From assembly GCF_000423625.1 (NCBI RefSeq), contig NZ_AUII01000012.1, positions 1 to 64,000 of the forward strand: a stretch of 64,000 bases of DNA, given 5' to 3'. The stretch is from Pseudonocardia asaccharolytica DSM 44247 = NBRC 16224. Its GTDB lineage: Bacteria; Actinomycetota; Actinomycetes; Mycobacteriales; Pseudonocardiaceae. Positions 41,167-49,378 of this stretch are shown here, in pieces. The notes beneath the pieces are model-generated. The model saw only the letters and a list, made by a program, of their open reading frames with translations. It made no database searches and was not told the origin of the DNA. How positions within the stretch are numbered: position 1 is the first letter of the stretch; the number at the start of each line of letters is the position of its first letter. A program made the position numbers and the translations under genes.

Positions 41167-41344
41167 AGATTGCTCGGATGGGGCAACATGGGGCCACAGG
41201 GCCAGTGCCCCGACGCTGGCCGGCGAAAGCACCCCACGGCACACCGCATAGCGCCGCCCACCCCCCCCGACGACGAGACCGGGCCAGCAGCACCCCGAGC
41301 TCGTGGTCGGCGGCGAGCCCGTGCCAGTGGATACCGTGTCGCAT
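41129..41344 (-). CDS. Possible small protein after the translocase
   Basis: A 71-codon frame starts at an ATG three bases after the translocase stop. It begins MRHGIHWHGLAADHELGVLL, but its last third crosses the operator array. The position suggests coupling; composition is not convincing. Confidence 0.3.
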   Translation of the reverse strand: MRHGIHWHGLAADHELGVLLARSRRRGGWAALCGVPWGAFAGQRRGTGPVAPCCPIRAISSNPLDSCCLVR

Positions 41345-41347
41345 GGG

Positions 41348-43231
41348 TCAGCACCCCCGTGCTGACCCTCCCGCCTCCACCAACTCCCACACACCGTGCT
41401 CACTGCGCCGTACCCGCTGGTCCTCGAGCAACTCCTGCAGGGCCGCCCGCACACCCGAGCGCGATCGGCCGGTCTGCTCGATCAAAACCTTGAACTGCCG
41501 CGGACCGTCGGCCAGCAGCTGCGCCACCTGCTCCCGCGTCGTCCCCGGATCACCAGGCTCCACTGGCGGCGACGTGACGGGCTGCGCGCCGGAGATCTCG
41601 GCCAGATCCGCCGCCCGCGACGCCGCGGCCTGCTCGTGCCGGGCCGTGAAATCCGGGCCGAACGCCCGCGCCGTCATCTCATCCAGCTCGGCGTCCGCGG
41701 TCTGCGTGAACCATTCCTCCACCGTCGGCACCGGCAACTCGTGCTCGGCGGCGTCCTTCGCATCCGGCAGATACCGCGCCCGGAACGGCGCCGTCCGCGC
41801 CCCCGACCCGGCCGCCGCCACCAGGTACCCGAACCCCGGCAGCACCGGCAACTCGTACGGGTCCAGCTCGAGACCGGGGATGAGGTGGCCGGCCATCCTC
41901 GACGCGGTGCGCAGCGCGACCCCGTTCCCGGCCAGCAGGCTCGACCGGAGCGGCTCGCTGTGCCCGAACGTGTCCAGCCCGGAGTGCTGCGAGGCGGCGA
42001 GGACCGCGACCCCGACCTTGCGGCCCTCCCGCGCGACCGCCGCCCACCGCCCCGCCGTCCGCGAGTCGAAGGCCCGGTGGCACTCGTCGACGATGCACAG
42101 CACCCCCGGCAGCGCCGGGCTCGGGGTGAACCCGGCCAGCTCACCCACCCGGTTGTACTTCTGCCGGATCGCCATGCCCCGCTCCAACGCACCCAGGATC
42201 ATCGGCGCCTGCGCCGGCCCGCCGGACCAGGTGGCGTACTTGGCCAGGATCGGGCTCGACGCACCGTCCTGCCCGTCCAGATAGATGACCAACGTGTGGC
42301 CCATCGCCCGGGCCGCCACAGCGATCGCCTCGATCAGCCGCGACTTACCGCTTCCGGACCCACCAAGGACGAATCCTCCCCACATGCTGTTGGTGGTGTA
42401 CAGCCGCCAGATGGCCTCGCCGATCCCGTCGGCGTACGGGCCGAGCAGGATCCGCCCGTCGACGACCCGCGGCCGGTCGAAATACACCGTGTCCTTGATC
42501 GGGGACCGGTCGATGATCTGCAGCCGGGCGATCGACGGATCGTCGGTGTCCGGGTGCTGCTCGAGCACGATCCGGTCGATCGGCTGCCGCAGCCCCTGGG
42601 AGATCTCCGGCAGCCGGGCGAGCACCCGCGCCAGGGGCTGGCGTCCGGGCACCAGCTGCACCGACCACGACCGGCCGTGCTCGGTCACCCCCGGCTCGTA
42701 CAGCCGGGCTCCCGTGACGGGCCCGCCCTGGTCGGCCACGTGCTGCTCCCACAGCTGCCCGACGGTCGCCGGGATCTCCGGCTCCGGGACGTCGCGGCCG
42801 TCCCGCGGCCAGTGATGCTGCCACCACGGCCCGGCCGCCGCCGCCCCGGCAAGGACCAGCCACTGGTCGGTGGCGTCCACCCCGGCCGCGGCGGTCCACG
42901 CCAGCCACACCCCGCCGAGGCCCAGCAGCGCGCCCGCGTAGATCCGCTCGACAGCACGGTCGAGCCGGTGCCGCAGCCGCACCCCCCACCACCCGGCCGC
43001 CACCACCCCAGCAGCCACACCCACCGCTACCGGGGACTCCCCGGACAGCAGCCACCCGGCCAGCCACAACCCGGCCAGTACGCCGAGCGGCGCCAGGCTG
43101 CGGCGGCCCCGCCACAGCAGCCGCCGCCCCGTCCGCGTGGCCCGCGGCCGCGGCGGCTCTAGCTCGGCGGCCAGCGCGGCCCGGATCTCCGCCGCCCGCA
43201 GCTGCTGCTCCCGACGTGCGCGACGCCCCAC
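41348..43231 (-). CDS. FtsK/HerA-type DNA translocase (TraB-like)
   Basis: This 627-residue protein has three hydrophobic helices near residues 50-125. The ATPase domain carries Walker A VLGGSGSGKSRL (about residue 290) and Walker B GVLCIVDECHRAF, then LAASQHSGLDTFG. The C-terminal winged-helix-like region (REQVAQLLADGPRQFKVLIE) may recognise DNA repeats. This is the layout of TraB, which moves double-stranded DNA between Streptomyces mycelia. GTG 43231 has GGGAGG upstream. Finding it inside a phage is unusual. Confidence 0.82.
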   Translation of the reverse strand: MGRRARREQQLRAAEIRAALAAELEPPRPRATRTGRRLLWRGRRSLAPLGVLAGLWLAGWLLSGESPVAVGVAAGVVAAGWWGVRLRHRLDRAVERIYAGALLGLGGVWLAWTAAAGVDATDQWLVLAGAAAAGPWWQHHWPRDGRDVPEPEIPATVGQLWEQHVADQGGPVTGARLYEPGVTEHGRSWSVQLVPGRQPLARVLARLPEISQGLRQPIDRIVLEQHPDTDDPSIARLQIIDRSPIKDTVYFDRPRVVDGRILLGPYADGIGEAIWRLYTTNSMWGGFVLGGSGSGKSRLIEAIAVAARAMGHTLVIYLDGQDGASSPILAKYATWSGGPAQAPMILGALERGMAIRQKYNRVGELAGFTPSPALPGVLCIVDECHRAFDSRTAGRWAAVAREGRKVGVAVLAASQHSGLDTFGHSEPLRSSLLAGNGVALRTASRMAGHLIPGLELDPYELPVLPGFGYLVAAAGSGARTAPFRARYLPDAKDAAEHELPVPTVEEWFTQTADAELDEMTARAFGPDFTARHEQAAASRAADLAEISGAQPVTSPPVEPGDPGTTREQVAQLLADGPRQFKVLIEQTGRSRSGVRAALQELLEDQRVRRSEHGVWELVEAGGSARGC

Positions 43232-43299
43232 CTCGAAACCTCCCGGAGACGCGGGAGGGGACCGACCACGCTCGATCGGCCCCCTCGGAAATGACTAGA

Positions 43300-44250
43300 T
43301 CAGTGCCGGTACCAGTCGGTGCGTGCGGTGTGCGCGGTAGCGTTCACCGCCTCCTCCACCAGCCCGTGCCGGGTGTTGAGCCCGTCGAGAGTGCGCTGCG
43401 CCGCGGCACTGGTCGCGTCCGCCGCCCTCTCCAGCTCGGCCGCGGCCGCCTCCAGGGTGTGCGCCGCCTCCAGCAGCACGGTGATGTCGGCCATCGTCTG
43501 CGGGTCGATGTCCACCTCGGCCAGGTTCGCCTGCATCGTCTCCGCCGCGGTGCGCAACTGCGCCGCCTCCGACTGGGCGGCCGCGGCGGTGTCCAGATGC
43601 AGGGTCGCGACCGCGGCCATCGACGACAGGCCCTCACGGGTCTGCTCGATCGTCGCCGCCTCGCCGGTCGTCACGTGGGTCACGATGATTCCTCCTCCAG
43701 GGTCGGTGATGCTCGGTCTAGGTGCGTCCGCGCCCACACCGGCGGGCGCGGCTGTCACGTCCTCTGTCACGCCTTCGCACCGCCGGTTGCGCAGCGCGCA
43801 CGGGCACGACCAATCCGTGTCGGTGCAGCCACAGCCGTCGGTTTCCGCCGCGGTCTGCCGCGCCGTGTGCCCGCATCGGGGGCATCGGCCGGTGATCCAG
43901 TGCCGCCACGACGGCGCACCCGGATCGTCCCGCACCCCGCGGCGACGCTCACGGCGCTCGACGGCACGGGCCGTGCCCTTCTCCCAGCCGCGGCGCCACC
44001 CCGCCCCGAGGGACCGGCCGGCGCCGCGGGTGATCCGCCAGGTGCCGCGGGCCACCACCCCGGCGCCGACCCCGCCGGCCAGCGCCCACCGGGCCGGCGA
44101 GCGCCACCCCCGCCGCCGCACCTGCTCCGCTTTCGCGGCGGCGGCCCGGCGCGCCCGCACAGTGGTGGCCCGGGCCCCGGCCCGGGTGTCCGCCCAACCC
44201 TGCTCGACGGCGCCGACGATCGCGTACGCCACCGCGAACAGCAGCAACAT
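43300..44250 (-). CDS. Membrane / zinc-finger / coiled-coil protein (Spd-like)
   Basis: One open frame of 316 residues starts with a transmembrane helix (MLLLFAVAYAIVGAVEQGW). Basic helices and a Cys-rich stretch (RCPRCGH, CGCTDTDWSCPCALRNRRC) follow, then a long Ala-rich coiled coil. GTG 43683 inside the frame has a perfect GGAGGAGG site, so the last 127 residues may be made as a separate protein. Such proteins sit beside traB in AICEs. Confidence 0.6.
   Translation of the reverse strand: MLLLFAVAYAIVGAVEQGWADTRAGARATTVRARRAAAAKAEQVRRRGWRSPARWALAGGVGAGVVARGTWRITRGAGRSLGAGWRRGWEKGTARAVERRERRRGVRDDPGAPSWRHWITGRCPRCGHTARQTAAETDGCGCTDTDWSCPCALRNRRCEGVTEDVTAAPAGVGADAPRPSITDPGGGIIVTHVTTGEAATIEQTREGLSSMAAVATLHLDTAAAAQSEAAQLRTAAETMQANLAEVDIDPQTMADITVLLEAAHTLEAAAAELERAADATSAAAQRTLDGLNTRHGLVEEAVNATAHTARTDWYRH
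43683..43698 (-). promoter_or_regulatory. Strong internal ribosome-binding site
   Basis: GGAGGAGG lies 7 bases before an in-frame GTG at 43683. It would start MTHVTTGEAATIEQTREGLS, a 127-residue coiled-coil protein ending at 43300. Confidence 0.55.
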
Positions 44251-44257
44251 CCCCACG

Positions 44258-44686
44258 TCAGCCCCCGAACATGAAGGTGAGTCCGTTACCGACCGCGGTG
44301 GACAGGAACCCCAACGCCGACAGCACCGCCGTGCCCAGCGCGCCCGCGGCGGCGGCCTGCGCCAGCGGGGGGATCGCCACCGCGGCGACCGAGGTGAACC
44401 GGCCCGCCTGGTGCTTGGGCCACAGGTCCCACAGGAACACCGCCAGCGCGAACAGCAGCAGCAGCGACGGCACCGGCGACCCGAACAGGTACGCCGTGGC
44501 CGACCCGGTCGTGCGGGTCGCCCACGCCGCCCCATTGGTCAACCAGCCGGCGATCGCGCCGGTCACCCCGGCCGACGCGGTCAGAAACAGCACCGCCATC
44601 GTCTTCGGCGCGCTCCTCTTCCAAAAGAGGAATAGAGCGGCGGCGAGGGCGAGGACGCCGACGCCGGCGGACACCGCAGAGAACAT
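44258..44686 (-). CDS. Multi-helix membrane protein (Spd-like)
   Basis: This 142-residue protein has about four transmembrane helices and few charged residues (KRSAPKTMAVLFLTASAGVT; LLLLFALAVFLWDLW). In AICEs such proteins next to traB are called spread (Spd) proteins and help DNA move between cells. ATG 44686 has GAGGAGC upstream. Confidence 0.65.
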   Translation of the reverse strand: MFSAVSAGVGVLALAAALFLFWKRSAPKTMAVLFLTASAGVTGAIAGWLTNGAAWATRTTGSATAYLFGSPVPSLLLLFALAVFLWDLWPKHQAGRFTSVAAVAIPPLAQAAAAGALGTAVLSALGFLSTAVGNGLTFMFGG

Positions 44687-44696
44687 CAGCCGCTCC

Positions 44697-45146
44697 TCAC
44701 CACGTCGCCCACAACACCAGGGCGAGCACCGCGACCAGCCCCAGCCGCGACGGCCGCTGCAGCACCCACAACGCGGCCGCCCCAGCCACCGTCACCGGCA
44801 GCGCCAGCAGCCAGCCGTACGCCTTCCCGAGGAACTCGAGGATCGGGGCCTGCTCACCCGGTATCCAGGCTCCCGATCTCGTGTAGGCGACGACGTCAGC
44901 CGGACTCGCGGGCCCATCACGCCACAGCGTGCGCGACTCCACCGCCGGCGCGGCCTGCTCGGCCGCGGTCATGGCGGCCCGCCGCCGCGATCTCGCCTGC
45001 CGGACACGCTCCGTGACCGCGGCGGCGTGGGCTACGATCGGGCCTCGCGTGCGCGCGCGCGTCGGCCGCGCGTTGGCGCGAGCCCCCGGGCCTGACCCGT
45101 CGTCTGGCCTGTCCCCTGTCCCCTCACGCAGCGACACATGCGTCAC
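44697..45146 (-). CDS. Membrane protein with long basic N-terminus
   Basis: This 149-residue protein has a basic, Arg/Ala-rich first half and two C-terminal hydrophobic helices (GWLLALPVTVAGAAALWVL; LGLVAVLALVLWATW). GTG 45146 overlaps the upstream stop. It is part of the transfer-like operon. Confidence 0.6.
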   Translation of the reverse strand: MTHVSLREGTGDRPDDGSGPGARANARPTRARTRGPIVAHAAAVTERVRQARSRRRAAMTAAEQAAPAVESRTLWRDGPASPADVVAYTRSGAWIPGEQAPILEFLGKAYGWLLALPVTVAGAAALWVLQRPSRLGLVAVLALVLWATW

Positions 45147-45382
45147 CGCCTGCCTCCCTTGGTCGGTTCCAACGTCTCCGCGGTCGTCAGCAGGTACTCC
45201 ACGACCTGCTCACCCACCGCCGCGGCGACCTGCGGGTCCGCTCCCGCGATCAGCGCCCGCACGTAGTCGGCGGCATACGCGATCCGCCGCGACGGCACGT
45301 GCGCCGCGGTGATCAGATCCAGGTAGCGGGCACGTCGGCGGGCGGCGCGGGCGGTGCTGCGGTCCCAGCGGCGGCCGGCCAT
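45143..45382 (-). CDS. Small protein of the transfer-like operon
   Basis: This 79-residue protein is basic at the N-terminus and helical (RRIAYAADYVRALIAGADPQ). It overlaps neighbours on both sides. No domain was recognised. Confidence 0.55.
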   Translation of the reverse strand: MAGRRWDRSTARAARRRARYLDLITAAHVPSRRIAYAADYVRALIAGADPQVAAAVGEQVVEYLLTTAETLEPTKGGRR

Positions 45383-45609
45383 CACCGGGCCGCCGTGAAC
45401 CGCGTCCAACCCCCGCCGCCGCGCTGGCGCCGCCAGATCAGCACGCAGTGGGGGAGGATCCGCTCCGGGTCGGGCCAGCCCTCCCGGCGCACCGCGGCCA
45501 CGAGGATCTCCCGCAGCGCCGCCCCGTCGGTGGGGTCGACGAACCCCGACCACTCCTCGCGGGTGTAGCCGTCCCGCTTGAACCGCATCTCCAGCATCTC
45601 CGCGGCCAT
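45382..45609 (-). CDS. Small protein of the transfer-like operon
   Basis: This 75-residue protein starts MAAEMLEMRFKRDGYTREEW and contains WPDPERILPHCVLIWRRQR. No family was recognised. Coupled to its neighbours. Confidence 0.55.
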   Translation of the reverse strand: MAAEMLEMRFKRDGYTREEWSGFVDPTDGAALREILVAAVRREGWPDPERILPHCVLIWRRQRGGGGWTRFTAAR

Positions 45610-45875
45610 CAGGCCACCTCCCTCGTCCGCGTCGGTATGGCGGTGTGGCGGAGGCAGCGGCACTCCTGCGGGGGGCAGCGCAGCTGTCGCATCTCGGCGC
45701 GCTGGTCGGCGACCAGCCCGCCCAGCCACCCCCACGCCGCAGCCACCGCGGCGGCCACGACCGGCAGCAGCCACCCCCACCACGGGCCGGTGGCGAGCGC
45801 GACCACCCAGAACGTCACAGCCGCCGCCCCGGTCACGGCGGCCGGCCACACCGCCCGCGCCGTCGCCGCGGTCAC
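45609..45875 (-). CDS. Two-helix membrane protein
   Basis: This 88-residue protein has two hydrophobic helices in its first 55 residues and a Cys-rich tail (QLRCPPQECRCLRH). It belongs to the same coupled operon. Confidence 0.6.
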   Translation of the reverse strand: MTAATARAVWPAAVTGAAAVTFWVVALATGPWWGWLLPVVAAAVAAAWGWLGGLVADQRAEMRQLRCPPQECRCLRHTAIPTRTREVA

Positions 45876-46069
45876 CGGTCACCCCCACCGGCGGGGGTGT
45901 GACGGTGACACACCCACCCGGCCGCCACCCCGGTGGCGGTGAGCGCGGCCACGCCCGCCCACCAGCCGACCAGCAGGTACGCGGTGAGCCCGGCGGCCAG
46001 CGGGGCGGTCACCAGCAGCACCGCGAGCAGCGCCTCGGCGCCGTCGCGGTGGGTCGTCGTGTCGGTCAC
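45872..46069 (-). CDS. Small membrane protein
   Basis: This 65-residue protein has two hydrophobic stretches (ALLAVLLVTAPLAAGLTAYL; GVAALTATGVAAGWV). AGGAGAGGAC precedes GTG 46069. Confidence 0.6.
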   Translation of the reverse strand: MTDTTTHRDGAEALLAVLLVTAPLAAGLTAYLLVGWWAGVAALTATGVAAGWVCHRHTPAGGGDR

Positions 46070-46088
46070 GGTTCGTCCTCTCCTCGGG

Positions 46089-46673
46089 TCACGCCGCCGC
46101 GGTGGCGGGCATCTGGGTGTTCTGGGCGCGTTTGCGGGCGCGGGCGCGCTGCTGGCGTTCGCGGGCCAACCGGCGCCGCCGTGCCTCGGGGGTCTCCTCG
46201 ACGACGTCCGCCACCGAGGGCGCTGCCGGCTCAGCAGCTGGTGAGGTCACGGCCGGGGCAGCGGGCTCGGTCGGAGCGGTGTCACGCGCCGCTGGCGCCT
46301 CATCCTCGGCACACCCCACCTGGGCCGCCCGGGAGAGAGCCCGTTCGATGGGCTGGGCGTCACGCTGGACGACAGGCTTCGCCGCGGGCGCGGCGGCGCG
46401 CGCCGCCATCACGACCAGCGCCTCCATTACCGCGCCGGGCACCCACGCGATCAGCCAGGGCAGCCCCTCCTCGTGCAGCAGCAACGTCACGTGCACGAGG
46501 GTGTAGAGCGCGGCGCCGCCGCAGATGAACGACATCACGGCGGCCCGTTCGACCCGGGCCCAACCGGTCACACCATCCGACGCCCGCCACAGCCGGACCG
46601 CGACGGGCAGCACCAACGACATGAACACGCCGACGCCGACGAGCACCCCGGACCGGGGCAGCGCCCAGGTCAC
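46089..46673 (-). CDS. DUF2637 family membrane protein (SpdB-like), start uncertain
   Basis: The 194-residue version shown has hydrophobic helices, then a central VVMAARAAAPAAK region and a Lys/Arg-rich tail (RRRRLARERQQRARARKRAQ). DUF2637 proteins are typical of actinomycete conjugative elements. Sequence of a first transmembrane helix (TARTAILLGVAGSLAGN) continues upstream in frame, but no ATG, GTG or TTG precedes it before the overlapping upstream gene. Either a rare start or a frameshift is used. Confidence 0.65.
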   Translation of the reverse strand: MTWALPRSGVLVGVGVFMSLVLPVAVRLWRASDGVTGWARVERAAVMSFICGGAALYTLVHVTLLLHEEGLPWLIAWVPGAVMEALVVMAARAAAPAAKPVVQRDAQPIERALSRAAQVGCAEDEAPAARDTAPTEPAAPAVTSPAAEPAAPSVADVVEETPEARRRRLARERQQRARARKRAQNTQMPATAAA

Positions 46674-46753
46674 GTTCCCGGCCAGGGAGCCGGCGACGCC
46701 GAGGAGGATCGCCGTGCGCGCAGTAGCGCGCCGGACAGGAGCGCCCGGGCGGG

Positions 46754-47005
46754 CTAGAGCTTCGTGTTGACGCGCCGCCAGAGCGTGGTCTGCGGCAGCT
46801 CGGCCATCGCGGCCATCTGCGGCCAGGACACCCCGCGGCAGCGCAGCTCGCGGATCAGCTCGGCGCTCCAGGTCGGGGCCTGGCTGCCGGTCAGCTCGGC
46901 GTCCCGGATCCCGGCCACCAGTTCCTCGGTCTCGACCTGTGACAGGTCCTTGCTGAGGAGATCGGCCAGGTTCATCAACGCACGCGTCTCCTCGGGGGTT
47001 GTCAC
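46754..47005 (-). CDS. HTH protein at the head of the transfer-like operon
   Basis: This 83-residue protein ends with an HTH (RCRGVSWPQMAAMAELPQTT followed by LWRRVNTKL). No clear ribosome-binding site precedes GTG 47005; TAGCCT lies 8 bases before it, so it may be leaderless. It could bind the palindromes just upstream and regulate its own operon. Confidence 0.65.
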   Translation of the reverse strand: MTTPEETRALMNLADLLSKDLSQVETEELVAGIRDAELTGSQAPTWSAELIRELRCRGVSWPQMAAMAELPQTTLWRRVNTKL

Positions 47006-47028
47006 AGCCGGAAAGGCTAGCGGTACGG

Positions 47029-47074
47029 CTTTCCACGCATGGAAAGATACCGCATGCTTTCCACATATGGAAAG
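47029..47074. promoter_or_regulatory. Two perfect palindromic operators
   Basis: CTTTCCACGCATGGAAAG (47029-47046) and CTTTCCACATATGGAAAG (47057-47074) are perfect 18-bp palindromes of the form CTTTCCA-N4-TGGAAAG, with centres 28 bp apart. Half-sites GGAAAG occur at 47010 and 47102. They lie between the minus-strand transfer-like operon and a plus-strand operon. Confidence 0.8.
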
Positions 47075-47133
47075 TTCGTGGGGGTAGGGCCGGTCACCAG
47101 CGGAAAGACCCCCGGCTAGCTACTATCTGCCGT

Positions 47134-47439
47134 GTGGTCAACACAGCAGCAGTAGCCACCACACAACATCACCGCTGCGCCCCGCCCCGGCACACCCCCG
47201 GCCGCCGCGTCTGGTGCTGCCCCACCTGCGGCGCCGGCTGGGCCTGGACCACCCGCCACCTCACCGACGGGCCGCTGTCCGGGTGGGCCCGCAACCGCGT
47301 CTACGACTCACAACTGGTGCGTGACGCCTGGCAGTACGAGCAGATCGCCAACATGCTGCCGTGGTGGCGGTGGGTCACGCGCTGGCAGCTGCGCCGTCAC
47401 GCCGCCGACAACCGCACCATCGCCCGGGTGATCCTCTGA
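47134..47439 (+). CDS. Zinc-ribbon phage protein
   Basis: This 101-residue protein has VWCCPTCGAGW and other Trp/Arg-rich segments. TACTAT (47121-47126) ends 7 bases before GTG 47134, so the mRNA is probably leaderless. It is the first gene after the divergent palindromes. Confidence 0.65.
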   Translation: MVNTAAVATTQHHRCAPPRHTPGRRVWCCPTCGAGWAWTTRHLTDGPLSGWARNRVYDSQLVRDAWQYEQIANMLPWWRWVTRWQLRRHAADNRTIARVIL

Positions 47440-47825
47440 TGGTCAAACACGGGACTCCGGCCGCATATAACCGTTGCTACAAGCGCCCCGAGGGATCCTG
47501 CGAGGCATGCCGAGCGGCGAAGCGGGCCTATATACGCCAGTGGAAGGACCGCAAGGACCCCGGGCGGACTCGACGTAGACCGATCGATCCGACACCGCTT
47601 CCGGGGGGCGGCTACGCGGAGCGCGTGTGGAAGGGGCTGAGTGAGCCCCAACGCGTAGCTCTGGAGGATCTAGCGCGAGGCAGGACCCCAAGGGGGACCA
47701 ACTACATCGCGACTATTCGAGCTCTTTGCTCGAAGGAGCTAGTGCTGTCGGTCAGCTTCGAACACCAGCTGAGCGCTCGTGGGAATGCACTGCTGGTGTG
47801 GGCAGAAAAGAGAGGGCAGCGGTGA
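47439..47825 (+). CDS. Phage protein with Cys-containing N-terminus
   Basis: This 128-residue protein begins MVKHGTPAAYNRCYKRPEGS and continues CEACRAAKRAY, an N-terminal knuckle seen in several actinophage proteins. The middle (LSEPQRVALEDLARGRTPRG) is helical. The base composition is less GC-biased than in neighbouring genes. Confidence 0.65.
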   Translation: MVKHGTPAAYNRCYKRPEGSCEACRAAKRAYIRQWKDRKDPGRTRRRPIDPTPLPGGGYAERVWKGLSEPQRVALEDLARGRTPRGTNYIATIRALCSKELVLSVSFEHQLSARGNALLVWAEKRGQR

Positions 47826-48772
47826 TCGAGCACCGCTGCCGCAGCGGCGCCCGCTGCGTCGACCGCGAGAAGACCGTCACCCGCACCACCGGCTGGGAAA
47901 ATTGCGGCTGCTCCTGTCACGGCCGCGGCCCGCACCACCCCTGCGACGCCGACGGCGGCTGCGGCCACCACCACGCCGAGCCCGCGGACACCGTCACCTG
48001 GGCCGGCGCCCAGATCGTGACCGAGTACGGGCTGTGCCCCGGCTGCGTCCGCGCCATCGGCTACGACATCGCCCACCTCAAAGGCGACGTCGCCGAGCTC
48101 ACCATGCGCATCGCCCGCGACGGCACCGTCAGCGGCGACAAGGTCTCGGCCACCCGCGAACCCCCGACCCCGCTGCGGCTCGGCCTCGACGCGCTCCGAG
48201 CCGAGATCGACCACGAAACCCAGGCCTGGGCCGAACCCGTCGCCGAATCCCTCGGTATCGACTGGCCCACCAGCCGCCAGCTGCGCGCGATGCGCCTCGG
48301 GCCCCGCGTGCAGCGCTGCGTCGACCTACTCACCAAGACCGTCGCCACCCTCGTCACGCTGCCCGCCCAGGAGCACCCGGCGTGGACCAAGGATGGGCAG
48401 CCGGCGTGGGCGGTCGAGCACGAATCCGACCCCGGGCCCGGTGCCTGGCAGATCCTCGAACGCGACGACTGGTGGCCGTATGAGCCGATCCGCGCCACCG
48501 TCGTCCGCGACGGCGTCGACGGCGCCCTGCGCCTGTCGCAGCTGCACCACCGCGTCTATCAGCGCCTCGGCCGCACCCGGCTCGTGCACCGGCTCCCGGC
48601 CCGCTGCCCCTGGTGCTGGCAGCGCACCCTGGTCCGCGACAACGGCGCCGCCCACGTCCACTGCGAATCGACCCGGTGCCGCGGCCGGACGATCGACGAG
48701 CGGCACTACGACTGGCTCGTGCAGGCCACGCTGGCGGTTGAGCAGGCCGCCGCCCGGAAGGCCGCGGCGTGA
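47822..48772 (+). CDS. Large Cys-rich phage protein
   Basis: This 316-residue protein has an N-terminal Cys/His-rich module (CGCSCHGRGPHHPCDADGGC), a helical middle, and a C-terminal zinc ribbon (RCPWCWQRTL ... HCESTRCRGRTID). Proteins of this layout are common in actinophage early regions; the role is unknown. Confidence 0.7.
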   Translation: MIEHRCRSGARCVDREKTVTRTTGWENCGCSCHGRGPHHPCDADGGCGHHHAEPADTVTWAGAQIVTEYGLCPGCVRAIGYDIAHLKGDVAELTMRIARDGTVSGDKVSATREPPTPLRLGLDALRAEIDHETQAWAEPVAESLGIDWPTSRQLRAMRLGPRVQRCVDLLTKTVATLVTLPAQEHPAWTKDGQPAWAVEHESDPGPGAWQILERDDWWPYEPIRATVVRDGVDGALRLSQLHHRVYQRLGRTRLVHRLPARCPWCWQRTLVRDNGAAHVHCESTRCRGRTIDERHYDWLVQATLAVEQAAARKAAA

Positions 48773-49119
48773 GCGGGACGTGGCCGTTCCCCGGCGACAC
48801 CGCCGCCGACCGGGCCCGCCAGGTCGCCCGCACCTTCCGGGACGCGCTCGCAAAGGTCGACCCCGACGCCGCCGCGGCGATCGAGCAGGCCGCGATCGCG
48901 GTGGGGGAGACGTGGCTGCGGCCGGCCGTGGCGCTCGCCGACGACGAGGACTTCGTGTCCGTCGCGGACGCCGCGGACATCGTCGGCTGCTCGGTCCGCC
49001 TCGTCTACAACTGGGTGTCCGACGGCATGCTGCCGTCCTACCCGGAGGGCGGGAAGATCCGGGTGCGGGTCGGGGAGGCGCGCCGCGTGGACGCCGAGCG
49101 GCGTGCACGTGCATACTGA
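48769..49119 (+). CDS. Excisionase/MerR-like HTH protein
   Basis: This 116-residue protein has a helical start and an HTH_17 domain (VADAADIVGCSVRLVYNWVS, then DGMLPSYPEGGKIRVRVGEA). This is the second excisionase-like protein of the prophage. GTG 48769 overlaps the upstream stop. Confidence 0.75.
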   Translation: MSGTWPFPGDTAADRARQVARTFRDALAKVDPDAAAAIEQAAIAVGETWLRPAVALADDEDFVSVADAADIVGCSVRLVYNWVSDGMLPSYPEGGKIRVRVGEARRVDAERRARAY

Positions 49120-49199
49120 TGCCAGTGGGCGGGGTGTGCCCGAATCCCGGAACCCACCCGATGTGGGGACCCGGGCTGCGGGCTGACCTCTCCGCCTAA
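49119..49199 (+). CDS. Possible 26-residue peptide
   Basis: A TGATG overlap with the preceding gene starts a short frame (MPVGGVCPNPGTHPMWGPGL). It ends at the convergent minus-strand gene. The only support is the overlap. Confidence 0.3.
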   Translation: MPVGGVCPNPGTHPMWGPGLRADLSA

Positions 49200-49378
49200 C
49201 TTGCTTTCGCCGGCCGTCCCGGCTTGCGCACCCAGACTGACGCGAAGTGCTCGATCACCGGCCGAGTCCAGATCGGGCCCGACCCGAGCCGGGCATACGG
49301 CGCCGGAAACTCCGGGTGCTCGCTGTGCAGCTGGTGCAGGAAACACGATACAACGTCAAGGATTATGGGGGTGACCAT
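49196..49378 (-). CDS. AlpA-like DNA-binding protein
   Basis: This 60-residue frame contains FLHQLHSEHPEFPAPYARLG, SGPIWTRPVIEHFA and ends KPGRPAKAS, the order found in the second half of AlpA-type phage regulators. The first helices of the HTH are not clear, and the frame remains open to 49435. It overlaps the plus-strand start at 49377. Confidence 0.5.
   Translation of the reverse strand: MVTPIILDVVSCFLHQLHSEHPEFPAPYARLGSGPIWTRPVIEHFASVWVRKPGRPAKAS

Noticed and set aside
24481..47150. Shared ACACAGCAG motif near three prophage promoters (24483, 36097, 47143)
   Set aside because: It is only 9-11 bases, lies within coding sequence in two of three cases, and may be coincidence.
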